From: Lethocerus indicus
Lineage: Eukaryota > Arthropoda > Insecta > Hemiptera > Belostomatidae
NCBI GenBank assembly: GCA_019843655.1
Contig: JACDQD010000001.1
Coordinates: 43,344,230 to 43,408,229, forward strand
Direction of reading: 5' to 3'
Length of the DNA stretch: 64,000 bases
Below, piece by piece: positions 52,126 through 64,000 of the stretch (positions are counted from its first letter, which is position 1; the number at the start of each line of letters is the position of its first letter). Made by a program: the position numbers and the translations under genes. The notes beneath the pieces are model-generated. The model was not told the DNA's origin and did not search any database. It saw only the letters and a list, made by a program, of their open reading frames with translations.

Positions 52126-54414
52126 AAAAGGCCAAACCGGCAAGAGGAGACAGAAACACATGAAATCGATGGTATTCCAACCCCTCGCAGACCACAAAAC
52201 AGGTATTCTAGACTATTTACATTGTTACTTTAAATTGCCCCTCCCTGTTGTCGGCAGCACGGAATCAAATTCTTGCCCGAAGATCGGCCGGGGCTTTCGA
52301 GAGTTGCGTAATAGGTAACGGTATCGTCACTCAGTCTTTCTCCCCTCGGAAATGAATTTCCCACCTCGCCGTGCAAATTTACCCATAAAACCAGATCTGT
52401 CGTATTCCGTGAATTCCTTGGCAGCGCCTATTAGAATCTATAAAATGTCGCCGGTGACCCTGGCCGTTAAACATAACGGCCACTAAACGGAGATATAAAG
52501 CTTGTCCAGTATTAAAAACCGACCCCACCCCCTTCGCGGCCTTAGAACGGATTAAAATGGCTCCATAGTGCTGGTCACAGTTCCTCTTACATCTTACAGG
52601 GCAATCATACCGGAGCGTTAATGTCCCCGCGACCGCTCCCCCGGGCCACTTGTTTCCAAATTGGGAAATGAAACTTGTACGCATGTATTGCGCGTATACG
52701 CAATATTACGGATCGATTGAAATCAGGATAGGTCTTAGAGGGGGGTCCCTTCGCGGTAATGCGCGACTGCCGACATCAAATTAAGACTTGTTAAGTCCTA
52801 GATTACCGGAATTGGCATTATAGTCGCTTAAACGGTCTTACGACTGGGTCATATTCGGTAGAATACCGTCAATAAATTATTGAGGCACTCGGTAAATCCG
52901 ATGAGCGTCTGCGCAGGCACTGACAAACGTTTTGAATTCTATCTTGCGATCAACGGAATACCGCCGCGGGTGTCACTTTTGCAGTTATAAGCTATTTATT
53001 TACGTACAAAATATGCCTATCACGAATTTATTTAACATATAGTGTAATAATTATAAATACGGTTAGTCTTTATTAGTGAGGTGGAATTTAGAGACAGAAA
53101 TATTTTTACAATGTACTTACGCTTCATTTGTGTGGGTGTGGAAAGAAACGTTCACTGAGCGATTTGTGGCCGAAAAACTATTTTAATAAAGGTATTTTAT
53201 CAGATATGGTGGGAAATGGGGCGGCTTCGTTAACCGTTCGGCGTGTAGATGGCGTCGGAGTATACGAAGCTGTCCCACATTTTTTTAATTATTGAAATAA
53301 CGCCAACGGAAACGTGAAAAAATCTCACCCCCTTATTTACTCCCAACCACATGTATACAAAACGATGGGGTTGAACTACATGGATTATAAATAGTTCATT
53401 TGTCATCTCCGTTTACCTAAATATACAACAGTTTATACTGTATAGAATGTTAATTATATTCACTCTCAAAAATCACACCTTTTCTCTCGTACGCGGGAAC
53501 TGGAGCAGTAAGAAGTAACCCGCAACCGGGAGCGCACTCGGGGGGTGGGACGACACTAAGCAAGAAGTGTCTACAGCTATTGATTTGTGATATAAAAATA
53601 GACGATACTTTCTCTGGAACATACAATTAGAAAGGGAGACTACGCTGGGGGCGGACCGTAGGAATCCAAACTCCGATCTAGAGTCCAGGCAAAACGAACG
53701 CCATTTTGTGACGATTTTTGGAAGCGTTTAAAGCGTTTACATTATTAGAAGTTTTTTGACAGTATTTCATTTCCCATTCGTGAATTCCTCAAGTGTGTAA
53801 TATTGAAAATAGTGTATTTATATTTCCATCAATAATAAAAAGAAAATAAAGGGCTTCTTCATAGTTTCATACATAATAATGAGAAAGAAAAGAATTTTAA
53901 TCAACATCCGATATTGCAGTCTATAGTTTAAATTTATAGTTTTTTCGTACACCAACATCTGTGCATTGACTCGGTCCTCGGAACAGCATTAATAAGCACT
54001 ATTAAATTGTGTTTTCGTTAACTGTATTCAGTTTACTGGTTTTTTAATACGATATTACATTTTAAATATTTCAGTTTATTGGTATGCTTATAGCTATTGG
54101 GTTTTCTGTTAACCCATAATAGCGATTCCATATGAGGAAATAAGTAGTTTATTTTTAATACTTTTTAGTATAACAATATTACTGATCGAGAAATTATAAA
54201 TAAAATAAATCTTACTTAATACATAATCAAATGAAATAGTAAAATATTTCATTCTTTCCAGAGCGGGGGATCGGATTATTAAAAGGTAAATATAAAAGCT
54301 ATTTATTATTTTTCGACCCTATATATTATGGGAGAAATTAGGATACTAAAATACATATTAAAACGTATTCTGCGTCTAATATATGATATCGCAATCACTA
54401 GTGCGTTTTCTTGT

Positions 54415-54480
54415 TTCCACTCGTCTTAGGCTAGGCCGGGTTCAGGCTTTTCGCCATCCCCAGTAGTGAATCGGCAGCAT
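54415..54480 (-). mobile_element. Decayed hammerhead element arm (copy H)
   Basis: On the minus strand: CTACTGGGGATGGCGAAAA, GCC, then CCGGCCTAGCC. CUGANGA and GAAA are both mutated; the CTA/TAG helix survives. Confidence 0.45.
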
Positions 54481-54837
54481 ACTACTTGCTATGTGTCCTT
54501 TCACGAGTATCTAAAGATTCGGTGTTCGGTTAAAATGATGGTTTTTTAAACGTTTTAACCGAAATCTGATATAATCGAAAGCTGGAATCGAGTTAAACCG
54601 CCTACCGGAGTAAGGTGGTATCTGATTAAAACCGAAGACCCCTTGAATGAATTTTCGGAAACAAATAGATACTACAAACATAGAACATAGAATATGTAGT
54701 GTAATATATAGATATACATTTTGTAATACATTCCCGTCATGATTCGCGAATTGAATCGGAGGTTTATTTCAAGCAAGAAACTGGTCACCTGTAATAAATT
54801 CTTTAAAATAAACTGAAAGTTTAACTAGACACAGAGT

Positions 54838-54895
54838 ATTTAGTCATGCCGAGTCACCCAGTTGAGGTCATGGGTTCGAATCCCGCATTCAGACC
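54838..54895 (+). mobile_element. tRNA-derived SINE-like block
   Basis: ATGCCGAGTCACCCAGTTGA followed at 24 bases by GGGTTCGAATCCCGC, a near-perfect B-box. The A-box spacing is tRNA-like but no acceptor stem pairs, so a SINE head is likelier than a tRNA gene. Confidence 0.4.
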
Positions 54896-56249
54896 AGAGT
54901 AATTTAAATTAGAAAATATTTTCTTGATGTCGACCCTACGTTGAAGGCCCCCCCGGAAGGGCTCGAGCATATTCTGTATTCTCGCTTTCCCCGGACACCG
55001 CCATCAAAATACGAGTCTATAGATCGTTTTATTTTATCTCCGCTTTCGACTTCGATTATTAAATGCTCTACGCGCGGTTGTGGAAATCACCGATATGTTC
55101 GAGGGGATCAAAGGGAAAGGGATGATTAATTAAATCGGGGATAACGTTTCACCTACGGCAGGGCCGGACATGGCAAAAGTCAGGTTGGGATTTAGTTAAT
55201 TTTGACTTCTTAAGACTTCAAGTTTGGGGCTCCCACAAGGGTGTGGAAATCTGTCTCCCGTCCCATTTCTCGAGGAAATATCTTAAATTGAAAACATTAT
55301 TTTTTAAAATTCAAGTTAAAAATTAATTTTCTACCAATACGGTATGATCTTTACAGTGTAAAGATTGAACTCGAAAATCTATATATATTTTAATAATGTT
55401 TTAAACATCGCTGTCCATTTGGGGCACTCAGCCCGCACTAATTCAGGAGGACCGGAAAAAGTTTCGGAAAAAGAAATAGGTTCCTCCAGCGCTTTGAATA
55501 TAATTACGTCTCACGGGATCCGCAGCGGGAATCGACACTCCAACCTGTCTATTAACATAGTTTTAAATTAAATATCGAATTTTAATTTCTCTGTTAAATA
55601 ACAACTGGTTGAATTGCGTGGAACGGGCGTTCTGATATCTCCCCGCTCTTAAGGGGGCCTTCCCCGGTGTATCCAACAATTTCGTCGTCTTTATTTAATT
55701 GGCCGGTTGAAAAATTGTTAACGACGAAAATTGGGAAAGATTGGCCGGCCGTGGAGGGGGGGGGTCCCTTCCCCAGTTAAGAGTTTCTAATAAGAAGTGA
55801 AACCGATTTGTACGCTGCCTTGACTTCTTTGCCGAGGGGTTTCATTCCAACCCGCCTCCTTCCCAGTCAACCTTGAATATGTCGTTTTCGTAGGGACTAT
55901 AAAGGGCCACTTGGGATTGTGCCGACTGTGAAAAACGTAAAAACATTCTGGTGAGCATGGCCCGGACTAAAATTGATGGATACGGAAAAATGCACACGTT
56001 TATCGACGCTCTTCTTTTTTCGTTGTTTCATTTCAATCCGAATTGAATTACACCGGCGAGCTGCAGCCCTGTGTTTTATCTAAAACGTTGGGGAAAGTCA
56101 AACAAAACTGCGGATACGCGCTCGTCTTTCATTGTCAAGTGGTATTAGATATTTGCAGTATGTGAGTGAAATACAACCAAAATTGCGACGTTAGTCTGGT
56201 ACCCTTTGATGGGGTTCGTGCAAAAGTCTGCGTGCAAATTTTTTCCATA

Positions 56250-56252
<3 letters not shown>

Positions 56253-56286
<34 letters not shown>
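56253..56286. repeat. (AT)n microsatellite
   Basis: About 34 bases of AT repeat. Confidence 0.95.
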
Positions 56287-56289
<3 letters not shown>

Positions 56290-56542
56290 AAACTTTTTCT
56301 ATGCATTTATAATAGGGGATCCGGTATACATAAAATAAGCATACAAATTGTTACCAAATTTTACATATTAGAAAGCTTTTATAAAACAATTAAATACGCT
56401 CAATTTTTCAAAAGCGGAGTGAAATGAAAAAGAACAATTGAATTATATACGGAGGATAAATTTATTATCGCACAAGTACATAATGACATCACGTTATATA
56501 TATATTAATTAACTACTCATGTGTGATGGTTCTGTTTTTCAG

Positions 56543-56672
56543 CAGACGACAGAACCGCCTGAACCAGTTGGCCAGACCGGTGACGAAGGACTGGCAACAG
56601 ATCTCGAAGCCTTCGATATCGGAGACGACCACACAAGTTAAGCCGCTGCGAACGCACAAAAATGGGCCCTGA
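56543..56672 (+). CDS. Possible last exon of a THEG-like (sperm microtubule) protein
   Basis: After a strong acceptor (TTCTGTTTTTCAG) the phase-1 frame reads RRQNRLNQLARPVTKDWQQI then SKPSISETTTQVKPLRTHKN and stops at 56670-56672. R-L-x-x-L-A-x-P followed by W resembles the THEG repeat of testicular haploid-expressed proteins. I found no upstream exon with further repeats, so it may be a relic or a chance frame. Confidence 0.25.
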
Positions 56673-57068
56673 GCCTAAGGACGTAGCTCTCCCCCTTCCC
56701 ATACCCCGTTCAACTTACATATATGCGGCGATGTATCTTCGGACACACTCCGTTCGCCGTGACGTCATCGGTCCAGAGAACAGGTCCCCGGCCGATGGGA
56801 ACGCCCAACCTCCGGTTTCATGTCGTGTTCAAACCACCTCACCTTCAAAAACCGCTGTTGATTTAACTCTATAAACCGAATCATTTCATAGCTTGGCCAT
56901 TCCCCTACCATGTTGTACCGTGTTATATGAGTCAAATATTATAAATATGTTAGTAAATCATTACAATCGAAATATTATTTACAGCATTATATTTGTTTGA
57001 CTTTAGGTAAATTTGTTACTTAATTGTTATTTTTGTGGTTAATAATTCCAATTTATTATGAATAATTC

Positions 57069-57154
<86 letters not shown>

Positions 57155-58685
57155 TCTCTATATATTGAATGAGATATATTCCATAGCTGAATTTTGGCCC
57201 TTTCACTACCAAGTGGCACAGCGTTAAATATTATAATATAGTCAAATATTATATTTTAGGAAATCATTACGATCGAAATTTTTGTTTGGCCGTCTTGAGA
57301 ATAAAGTTAATAAATACAATTTATCATACTTGACGGATAAGGAAAACAATGAATCCGTATTCAACATTTGGTGGAAGCATTTGGCATTAGATTAAGTAGA
57401 CCGACATTTCTTTTGTGTTATATACCCCCCTTTTAGTCTGCCGTAGGTTAATGTGGTACCGAAGTGGCCGACTGAATTTATGAAGATTGTTTACAAAAGA
57501 GTACGTTTATTATTTTAATATTTAGGACTTCAAATCGTTCTTCGTTTACCCCATGACTAATTACAAACTTCTAAAATATACACTACTTTTCTTGTAAACA
57601 CGATTGGGCAATCGGATATCTATCGACTATTTAACCTTAATTAGGTTCGAAGAACAAATAAATGTCATCGCATCCTACAGTAGTCTGATTGGGCTTTTGA
57701 TGTTTAAAAAAATATATAAAAAAATGAATTTTATTCCTACTTTCACGGGTAATGTTCCTCGGTGAAATGGTGCGGTATTTTGAGCGGGTGAACAAAGGTA
57801 CCAGGCCCCGAAAGCTTCGGGGTAAGTGACGTGACAAAAAATTGTATAAATTACATTTCTAACGGCCTAATTTATTTTATACGAAAGATTAATTACCAAT
57901 TACTGTTTCTAAAATGGAAGAGAGTCTTTGTTTTCCTAACGCGGAAACCAAGGTAGAAGGTAAAAATGAGATCACCGAGGGAACGTCGCTTCTTCGGCGA
58001 CTCCAGATATACCCTAGCTTATATATACTTATATATGTAGATCATTCGATTATTCAGGAAATACAGTAAGAGCGATGGGTCCCGTCGCTACAAAGGCTCG
58101 AGAAGGTATAATAGTATAACCCCATAAGGAATGAACAGTTTATATTATCATAAGGACAGCTTATATTATCCTTCTCCACAATTTATGCACGTTCTACATT
58201 ATTCTTAAAATTCTCGATGTGTAATGTGCCCGTCATAGACGGAAGTTCCATGATTATTTGTAATCCTTAGGAATTATCGAATAAATAAATGTTTCCAATG
58301 GAAAACACGGAGTGTTTTATTTGTATTACTCTCCCTTATATCCTCCGTCCTAAACAAAAGGTTGAATCGCAAAACGTGTAAAAATTAAAGATATAATACA
58401 TTTTGTGAAATGCTAATTAATGTTGCAGAATAGTGCAGTTATAACCCTCCGAACCGTACCTACATTGATTTGAGTAATTATGGTTATGGTTATTATATTA
58501 TATTATTATTTCAGTAATCGATAATTGATCCAATTGCTATTTGTTAATACGAATAATTGATTTAAGGTGAGTGTTTGGATGGTACGCCAGGGTTTAGCGT
58601 ATAATCTCTCTGTCCTGTGTGTCCCGAATAACACGCGGAGGCAGTGAGTAGAAAACCACAAGTTGTATTAAATTATAATTAATTT
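56673..58685. other. Intergenic region with a trinucleotide repeat
   Basis: Contains the ATA repeat at 57071; otherwise no gene or element was recognised. Confidence 0.5.
57071..57153. repeat. (ATA)n trinucleotide repeat
   Basis: More than 25 uninterrupted TAA/ATA units. Confidence 0.95.
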
Positions 58686-59145
58686 ATGGGTGGATTGGAC
58701 CGGGCAGATCAAATGGGATCTATGTATTGTTTTTTAAGAAAATCATTAAAATGGTGGCGGAAGTTTTTCTGGGGAATTGAAATTTCCTCCTGAAATTCAT
58801 TTATTTTGTATAAAGCCGCTTGCAAAAATATCAAGACTAAAACAATGTCGCATAAGAAATTTATTCGATTGTCATTTCACTTGGTGATTTTTGTGATGGG
58901 GAAATTGCACGATATGGAAGGTCTTCAACATTAGACAATGAGGATAGATTGGATAGGAAACTACATACGTTGCAACCTGATGTATTGCAACCTGTCTTGC
59001 AACCTGAAAACATAACCTCTGCTTAGTATGTTCTAATCGTAATTTGCCTGGAGGAAGGAAAACAACAGCATAATTTGTGAAACGTGCAAGAGAAAACCAT
59101 TCCTTCATGTTGGAGATTGCTTCAAAAAATACCACACATTAAAAA
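58686..59145 (+). pseudogene. piggyBac-type transposase, decayed C-terminal part
   Basis: The frame opens with MGGLDRADQMGSMYCFLRKS then LKWWRKFFWGIE, the conserved region after the last catalytic Asp in piggyBac transposases (MGGVDxxDQ...RKSxKWWxKxFF). A shift follows near 58793, and FILYKAACKN matches the family's YILYK segment. Further on come CSNRN and CETCKRKPFLHVGDCFKKYH, the terminal Cys-rich RING-like finger. Several frameshifts and stops make it inactive, and the N-terminal two thirds are absent. About 175 bases downstream, GATAAGGG abuts TTAA (59322-59325), as at a piggyBac right end. No matching left end was established; CCCTCCGAACCG after TTATAA at 58440 is a weak candidate. Confidence 0.8.
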
Positions 59146-59313
59146 CATATAAATAATTATTAGACTCTATTTTTAGCAAAACTGTTAAATTGAAATGAAT
59201 ATAAATGAATAATAAAATAAAATTTTCTTTCATAAAAATGTTTTCATATTTGTTAAAAATAACTACAAACCGGTGAGAATCAATCATGTGAAACGTCGCG
59301 TCCGATAAGGGTT

Positions 59314-59325
59314 AATATATAAATA
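59314..59325 (+). repeat. Possible right terminus of the piggyBac relic with TTAA target site
   Basis: The end GATAAGGG followed by TTAA fits piggyBac termini (GGG-TTAA). Confidence 0.4.
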
Positions 59326-62164
59326 GAGTGTAATGGAGGAAGACCCCCTGGCTGCCTTCTTTTGATTTCTTTCCACTCTTACTGTATGCTTAGGTCAAGC
59401 GGCACTTCCTGTTCTGGCGTTTGTAAGGAACGTTCGGGATATACGGAGTAAGTTTGGACCGTAATCCTACGGTCATCATAATCCTATGATGGTGTAATTC
59501 TAGAGTGGAATTTGTTGTATTTTTGTATAGCGAGGTCAGAAAAATAGTAGGATTCGGGCCATCGATATAAAGTAAGTATAAGAAAAAATCTCTTCGAGTC
59601 CGTTCCGAGTCTTCGGACCGCAGTCTCCCCGCCGTTTTTTGAATTTAAATTGGAAGGACCGCCGAGGAGGAGCCGAAGAACGGCGGCCTCCGTCGGAATT
59701 TGCCGACGGCGGACGGTGTGGCGGGGGTTGAAAAAAAGCCGGTTATTTAACGACGGGCCAAGTCGAGGAGAGGCCACTCCGGAGGGTATCGAGAGCCGTG
59801 GGGGCTTTGTGTAAGACAAAAGGGCCCAATCGATGGTTTAGAAAGAGGCCTCGGAGGACGGGGCCCGAGACGCATGTGCCGCCCGCCGCTCGGGCCCACA
59901 CCTACGCTCGTTCAGTCTTCGCCCGGCCCTTCCGACGAACCAGGCCCGCTTCTCCCGTACGTATCAAATATTTAGGCTCAAATCTCTCTTAGATTAGTCC
60001 CGGTGTAGAGAGACTAGAGCGGCTTCTAGTCCACGCCCCCCAACATCCCGCCTCCCCTCCCACCGACCCTCACCCTCCAGTCTCGATAGTTTTTCCCTAA
60101 CCGGCCTTTTCTGGAATTCAAATCCAATAATTAATTCCTCGATTAAAAAACAAAGGAGGTCCTAGGACCTATAAAATATAGTGGAACGGGGATCGACTTC
60201 CGGTCCTCCGGCTCTTCTGATTAACGGCCGGCAAAATCGAGTCGTGGCAGTCCCTCTTTTGCAACAGTCTCGGAGCGAATGTTGATAAATCGAAGCGCAA
60301 ATGGTCGAAACCTTACTAGTTAGGTTTTCGGTTACTTCCGTTGGCCCGTTGTCGTGACGACCCGCCGTAGTTGTTTATATTTCCATCGAACGAATATTTT
60401 TCGGAATATAAAGTTGAACAGTCTTTAAATCATAGGTAAGGAGGGGCATAAAGGTTAATCATGCGGTCGAATGTTTATACGATAAAGAATCCGTAGTTTT
60501 CGGAAATATCAGCTTTCCCCCTCTCGCTCCTTTTCTTCGACTATGGTCCTGAAAGTCTCTTCTATGCAGCGTTTTAACTCTGCTCTCGTTATCGTCCTTC
60601 AGTTCCCAGATATTCCCCTTTACAATCCGCTCGTCCGGTAGATATGCGTCCCCGTATAATCTCCGGGAGCTTTGAACTATAATCAATTCCCATGATTCTC
60701 TTTGATCGCTTAATTCTTTGAATTGTTAGCAATGTAACCGTCGTTGTTAGCATTTAATTAAACTGGACTGGCCACTGGTTATATTATTTGCGATGCGATA
60801 AATTTGTTTATTTAAACGAATGTGTTATGCCGGTGTTAACCGTTGTAATTGGGCCTTTAGAATGTTATGAAGATACAAACAATTGGACTTCCAAATGTTC
60901 TCAGGCCAGCCATCCGAGTTTAATATACAACAATTACACTACGCTTATAGTAGTTCTGATCAGTGACGTATTCGCGGATTCCCGGATGTATGTCTACTTG
61001 GCCGACCTCACGATAGTGGCTTTATTTTTGTCTAAAAATCCAGTACTTGGGCGAGTTCAAGCGAAGGAGTTCAACTTTCCAATTAGAAGTTAAATTGAAG
61101 ACCTCGTCAGCCGCCTTTGCAAAGTCTCAGCTTTTAAGTAGTGCTTGAACTCTGTTCAAAGCACGCGAAATAGGGCAGACTTCCTAATGAACGCGGCGTA
61201 TCTATATCGCGTTGGCGTCAGACAATCTGTCTCCCCGTATTTGTCTGAACCGTAGGCAATCGTTTTTCATCAAACAGTGCACATAGGACAAACCACGAAG
61301 TACGTATTCTGACTATGAGAGCATTTTTAAGTACTCATAATCCCTCCCAAAGGTATGCATTAGTATAGCCTCACCTGCATCCTTTCCTATTTTTTACTTT
61401 CAGTGCAGTTATCGGATTCACCTAGTTGGTCTTTTCTTTTAACACTATAACACACCCGAGAAGCCGAGATAACAAGAAATTCGCACGAGTATTGCTGACG
61501 ACAAAACGAAACTAGATTAGTATAAGACCGAAACCTATACAGAAATATTTATTCGAAAGTTTAGTCTAACACTTATATTATGGTCAGGAAAAATAACTGT
61601 TTCGAGCATATGGTTTCCGTGAACTAAATTGTCACACCTTTTCCAACCAGAACTGGGTAGTATCGGGCTGTAAGAACGCAAGAGTGATAAAAAATATTAC
61701 ATTTGATATGTAATATTTATTGAACCTATAAAAACATCCAGAATTGCCTTCACGCATCTTTTCAACACGAATATTATAAATTGTGTCTGATCTCGATTAA
61801 TCCTGCTGTCGGCACTTCGATACTAAGCCTGTTAACTACAAGAAGTTTAAGTTATTTCACAAAATAAATTAATAAATACCCACAGATCGGATCGAAGACA
61901 TTTTTATCGCTTCCACTTTAGGGGGGGGGCACGATCTGCGTTGGGCTAATGGCCGTTTTAAATTCCCATTAAATTGAGGCCGAAAAAAGCCCTCCATTTC
62001 AATAAATCATCAGCCAGGGCCATTGTCGAAACGTGACTTGACGTGTGACCACCCCCCTTCCCACCACCCGGGGGTTCCAATTCCCTAAATACCCGATTAC
62101 AAAAAGACCATTTGACGAAGTTATCATCAAAGGAATAGGTAATATAAACCGTAGTTTTATATAC
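59326..62164. other. CpG-rich intergenic region
   Basis: No supported gene. A minus-strand 75-codon frame (60459-60686, charged, starts MIIVQSSRRL) has protein-like composition but no identifiable family. Confidence 0.4.
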
Positions 62165-62300
62165 TCGATATTCTGTCTCCTCTCGCGGGTTCGTTCTTCT
62201 GCCAAACCAGCTGTCTGTCAGGCGAGAGTGGACAGAAGGTGGAGAAACCTACGATATTCCGAACACTCGCAGACCAGAAAACGGGTATTCCAAACTACGG
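62165..62300. mobile_element. Collapsed hammerhead fold-back element (copy I)
   Basis: Only the outer arms remain: TTCTGTCTCCTCTCGCGGG on the left, then GATATTCCGAACACTCGCAG and CGGGTATTCCAAAC on the right. The ribozyme segments have been deleted. Confidence 0.55.
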
Positions 62301-62779
62301 GGAACGTAGTAAATTAAGGGACGTTCAAATGAGTAGATCCCCAAAATAGACGCGAATGCAACCAGTTGACTTCCAAAAACAGTTTCAGCGAACTCTTTCG
62401 AGTAAGACATTAAACCGGAACAACGTCTTGGTCATTTTCGAACCTGTTTAAACGTTGAACAATCGCTAAATCGAAAACTAGTAATCTTGGCGGGTTTGGG
62501 ATTCGATAAGATGGATGAACCAGCGGGGCTGGAACAGGAGCGCCCATTTTCTGTATCGAGGAAATCGGGATAATTTCGGGAAGACTAATTTCCGGGTGTG
62601 GGTGTTGGACGTGGGTGTTAGGTAGGGGCAATACGTTGAAGTCGGCCTCCTGTCCCCAAGATTTCTCCAGATCGATCTCCTGGAAGCGGACGAGGAAAAA
62701 ACTCATGGGTCAAACCCCATTGCGCCCGACCGTCCGTTGGGCACTACATACGCTGTGTAGATTCATATTAGCAATTTGA

Positions 62780-62830
62780 ACATTTTTCGGTCCGCCGGGA
62801 ATTGAACCCGTCTCCCTTATGACTCCTTTC
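62780..62830 (-). mobile_element. Possible tRNA-derived SINE fragment
   Basis: The minus strand has ACGGGTTCAATTCCCGGCGG then ACCGAAAAATG, a B-box followed by a tail similar to the copy at 16945-16995. Confidence 0.4.
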
Positions 62831-62879
62831 GTTTTATTTCAAGTCGCGATTTAAAAAAAAAATTATATTTAGTGAAAGT

Positions 62880-63250
62880 GGGATTTGATATCACGAAAAT
62901 ACTTTTGACGGAGAATCCACCTATTGATGGTACTCCTGCCCTTACTAGGTAGTGAGGAAATCACGTGGACATTTCCTCTTAAGGCGCTCGGGATTTTCAG
63001 GAAGGAGAGCGGGATTTTCAGCGAGGAGAGCGGAGGATTGGAGTGGTGGGATAGTTTTGAACGGAAAGATTTATATCGGGAAGCTGTTAATTCATGAACG
63101 AGGGACGATTTTACGAAGGATTACAGATTGAGCGATTGCATTTCGTAGGAGTTAGATGGTTCGGTGGATCCCCACAACTCAATTCCGTACGCCCAGTTAG
63201 GTATTAAAATACAGGCGTAAATTAATAATTAGTTCGTAAGTAATAGTCTT
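62880..63250 (-). pseudogene. Jockey-like LINE reverse transcriptase C-terminal relic
   Basis: The minus strand reads RRLLLTN-stop-LLIYACILIPNWA then YGIELWGSTEPSNSYEMQS, matching the family pattern (K/R)LLLY...I.P.W.YG..LWG. In-frame stops, and decay further downstream, show it is dead. Fragments at 49440 and 14975 belong to the same or a related family, all on the minus strand. Confidence 0.65.
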
Positions 63251-63669
63251 CTTTAACCTCGAAGCATCGTATCGCTGCGCCTGTTACTGTCGCCTGGGCG
63301 GTAGTACCGACGGGATTCTGACCGGCGAGTGAAAACAGAGTATGAGACTAGTGATTATTTTGCAAGACCCTCGTGGGCCACCAACCTTTTAAACTATTAC
63401 AGGGTATTTGTACTTCGGAGGGCATAATCCAGGGGGATTAAAGCCCCCATTAAGTACAGTGTAAATTAATTACACAATTAATTGTTCTAACATAAAAGAC
63501 ATAAAATAGCGAATACTTCAATCCTATATTTGTTGAAGCTATTATAACTTAATTATGTAGTATCTAGAGGTACATTTTCTCCTTTTCATGTTTTAGTTTT
63601 TTTATACAGTCATTTATATTTTTATTTATGTCTGTATATGCCTACTTATGTACAATAGATGTGTAAAAA

Positions 63670-63860
63670 TATCTCTGTAGCCGTAGCTCACTCGATTAGG
63701 GCATGGCACCCTAAAGTTACACTAAATAACTATAAATGCCAGAATTTAGTATGACACTGTCGGTGGAGTGTTTCGGATTAGGCTGAGGGAGATTAGGGCT
63801 GTACACAGGACGCCTAGGTAAGAACCGTCGTTCTTTTGACCGTTCGAGTCTCATGGCTGG
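63670..63860 (+). other. tRNA-like A-box and distant B-box
   Basis: GCCGTAGCTCACTCGATTAG at 63679 resembles an A-box and CCGTTCGAGTCTC near 63840 a B-box. They are about 155 bases apart, too far for a tRNA, so this is at most an interrupted SINE. Confidence 0.25.
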
Positions 63861-64000
63861 CATCGGGTTGATTTCGGTGTTTCCCCCTCGTATCGATTGC
63901 CAGTGTGGACCCCCCAATTCACTCCCACAACAACAGCCGGCGAGACCTGCCCATTCTGTACAGTTTTCACGGCCGTCGAATTCAACCGGACGAACTTAAT

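Larger units (their letters stand above)
51626..52215. mobile_element. Hammerhead fold-back element, copy G (complete, opposite orientation)
   Basis: Flanked by the 12-bp direct repeat TTTACATTGTTA (51614-51625 and 52216-52227). The long end (GGTATTCCAACCCCTCGCAG through CAGGTATTCTAGAC) is on the right, whereas copies A, B and E have it on the left, so this copy is inverted. Inside, a second inverted repeat (GTGCAAGTGCACCCAACGAA at 51888 mirrored at 51961-51981) nests in the centre. Both arms keep a hammerhead motif. Confidence 0.85.
52228..56542. other. Intergenic region without a supported gene
   Basis: Holds a decayed ribozyme element at 54.4 kb, a SINE-like block at 54.84 kb and an AT microsatellite at 56.25 kb. 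Open frames here show no known domain. Confidence 0.45.

Noticed and set aside
54838..54895. tRNA gene
   Set aside because: The B-box is good but no acceptor or anticodon stem can be paired, so SINE-like sequence is preferred; the same applies to 1585, 16945, 62780 and 63670.

Overview
The window is nuclear DNA from an animal, most likely an insect. The genes are split by short spliceosomal introns, the Rap1 protein is close to other insect Rap1 proteins, and the mobile elements (piggyBac, jockey-like LINE, Penelope-like fold-back elements, tRNA-derived SINEs) are typical of arthropods. The species cannot be named from the sequence. CpG is scarce in and around nicalin and Rap1 and plentiful elsewhere, which suggests an insect that methylates the bodies of constitutively expressed genes (inference).

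Layout. At 1-1009, minus strand, lies the start of a MYBBP1A / DNA polymerase V family gene that runs off the left edge. Head to head with it is a complete 13-exon nicalin gene (2379-8379, plus). From 8.4 to 27.6 kb is a CpG-rich gene desert with repeats. At 27602-31493 (minus) is a four-exon cholinesterase-like gene whose product has lost the catalytic serine and histidine, so it is probably an adhesion or scaffold protein. At 35352-37798 (plus) is a complete four-exon Rap1 GTPase gene, followed by about 7.5 kb of CpG-poor, AT-rich sequence that may be a very long 3' UTR. At 45484-47237 (plus) is a three-exon ODF3/CIMAP (SHIPPO repeat) sperm-tail gene. From 47.5 kb to the end are relics: a frameshifted unidentified gene (48.2-48.65 kb), a possible THEG-like last exon (56.5 kb), a dead piggyBac transposase (58.7-59.1 kb) and LINE and SINE fragments.

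The most unusual content is a dispersed family of fold-back elements whose arms carry a type I hammerhead ribozyme motif: GCTA, CTGAAGA, a GGC/GCC stem, GAAA, the palindrome ACCGGT, C, TAGC. Four copies are flanked by direct repeats of 11, 12, 12 and 14 bp. The inverted arms, ribozyme and variable duplications fit non-autonomous Penelope-like retroelements or retrozyme-like derivatives. Two copies sit in nicalin introns with a ribozyme in the sense orientation.

The genes do not form a pathway. Nicalin acts in ER membrane-protein biogenesis, MYBBP1A in the nucleolus, Rap1 in adhesion signalling, the cholinesterase-like protein at the cell surface and ODF3 in the sperm flagellum.
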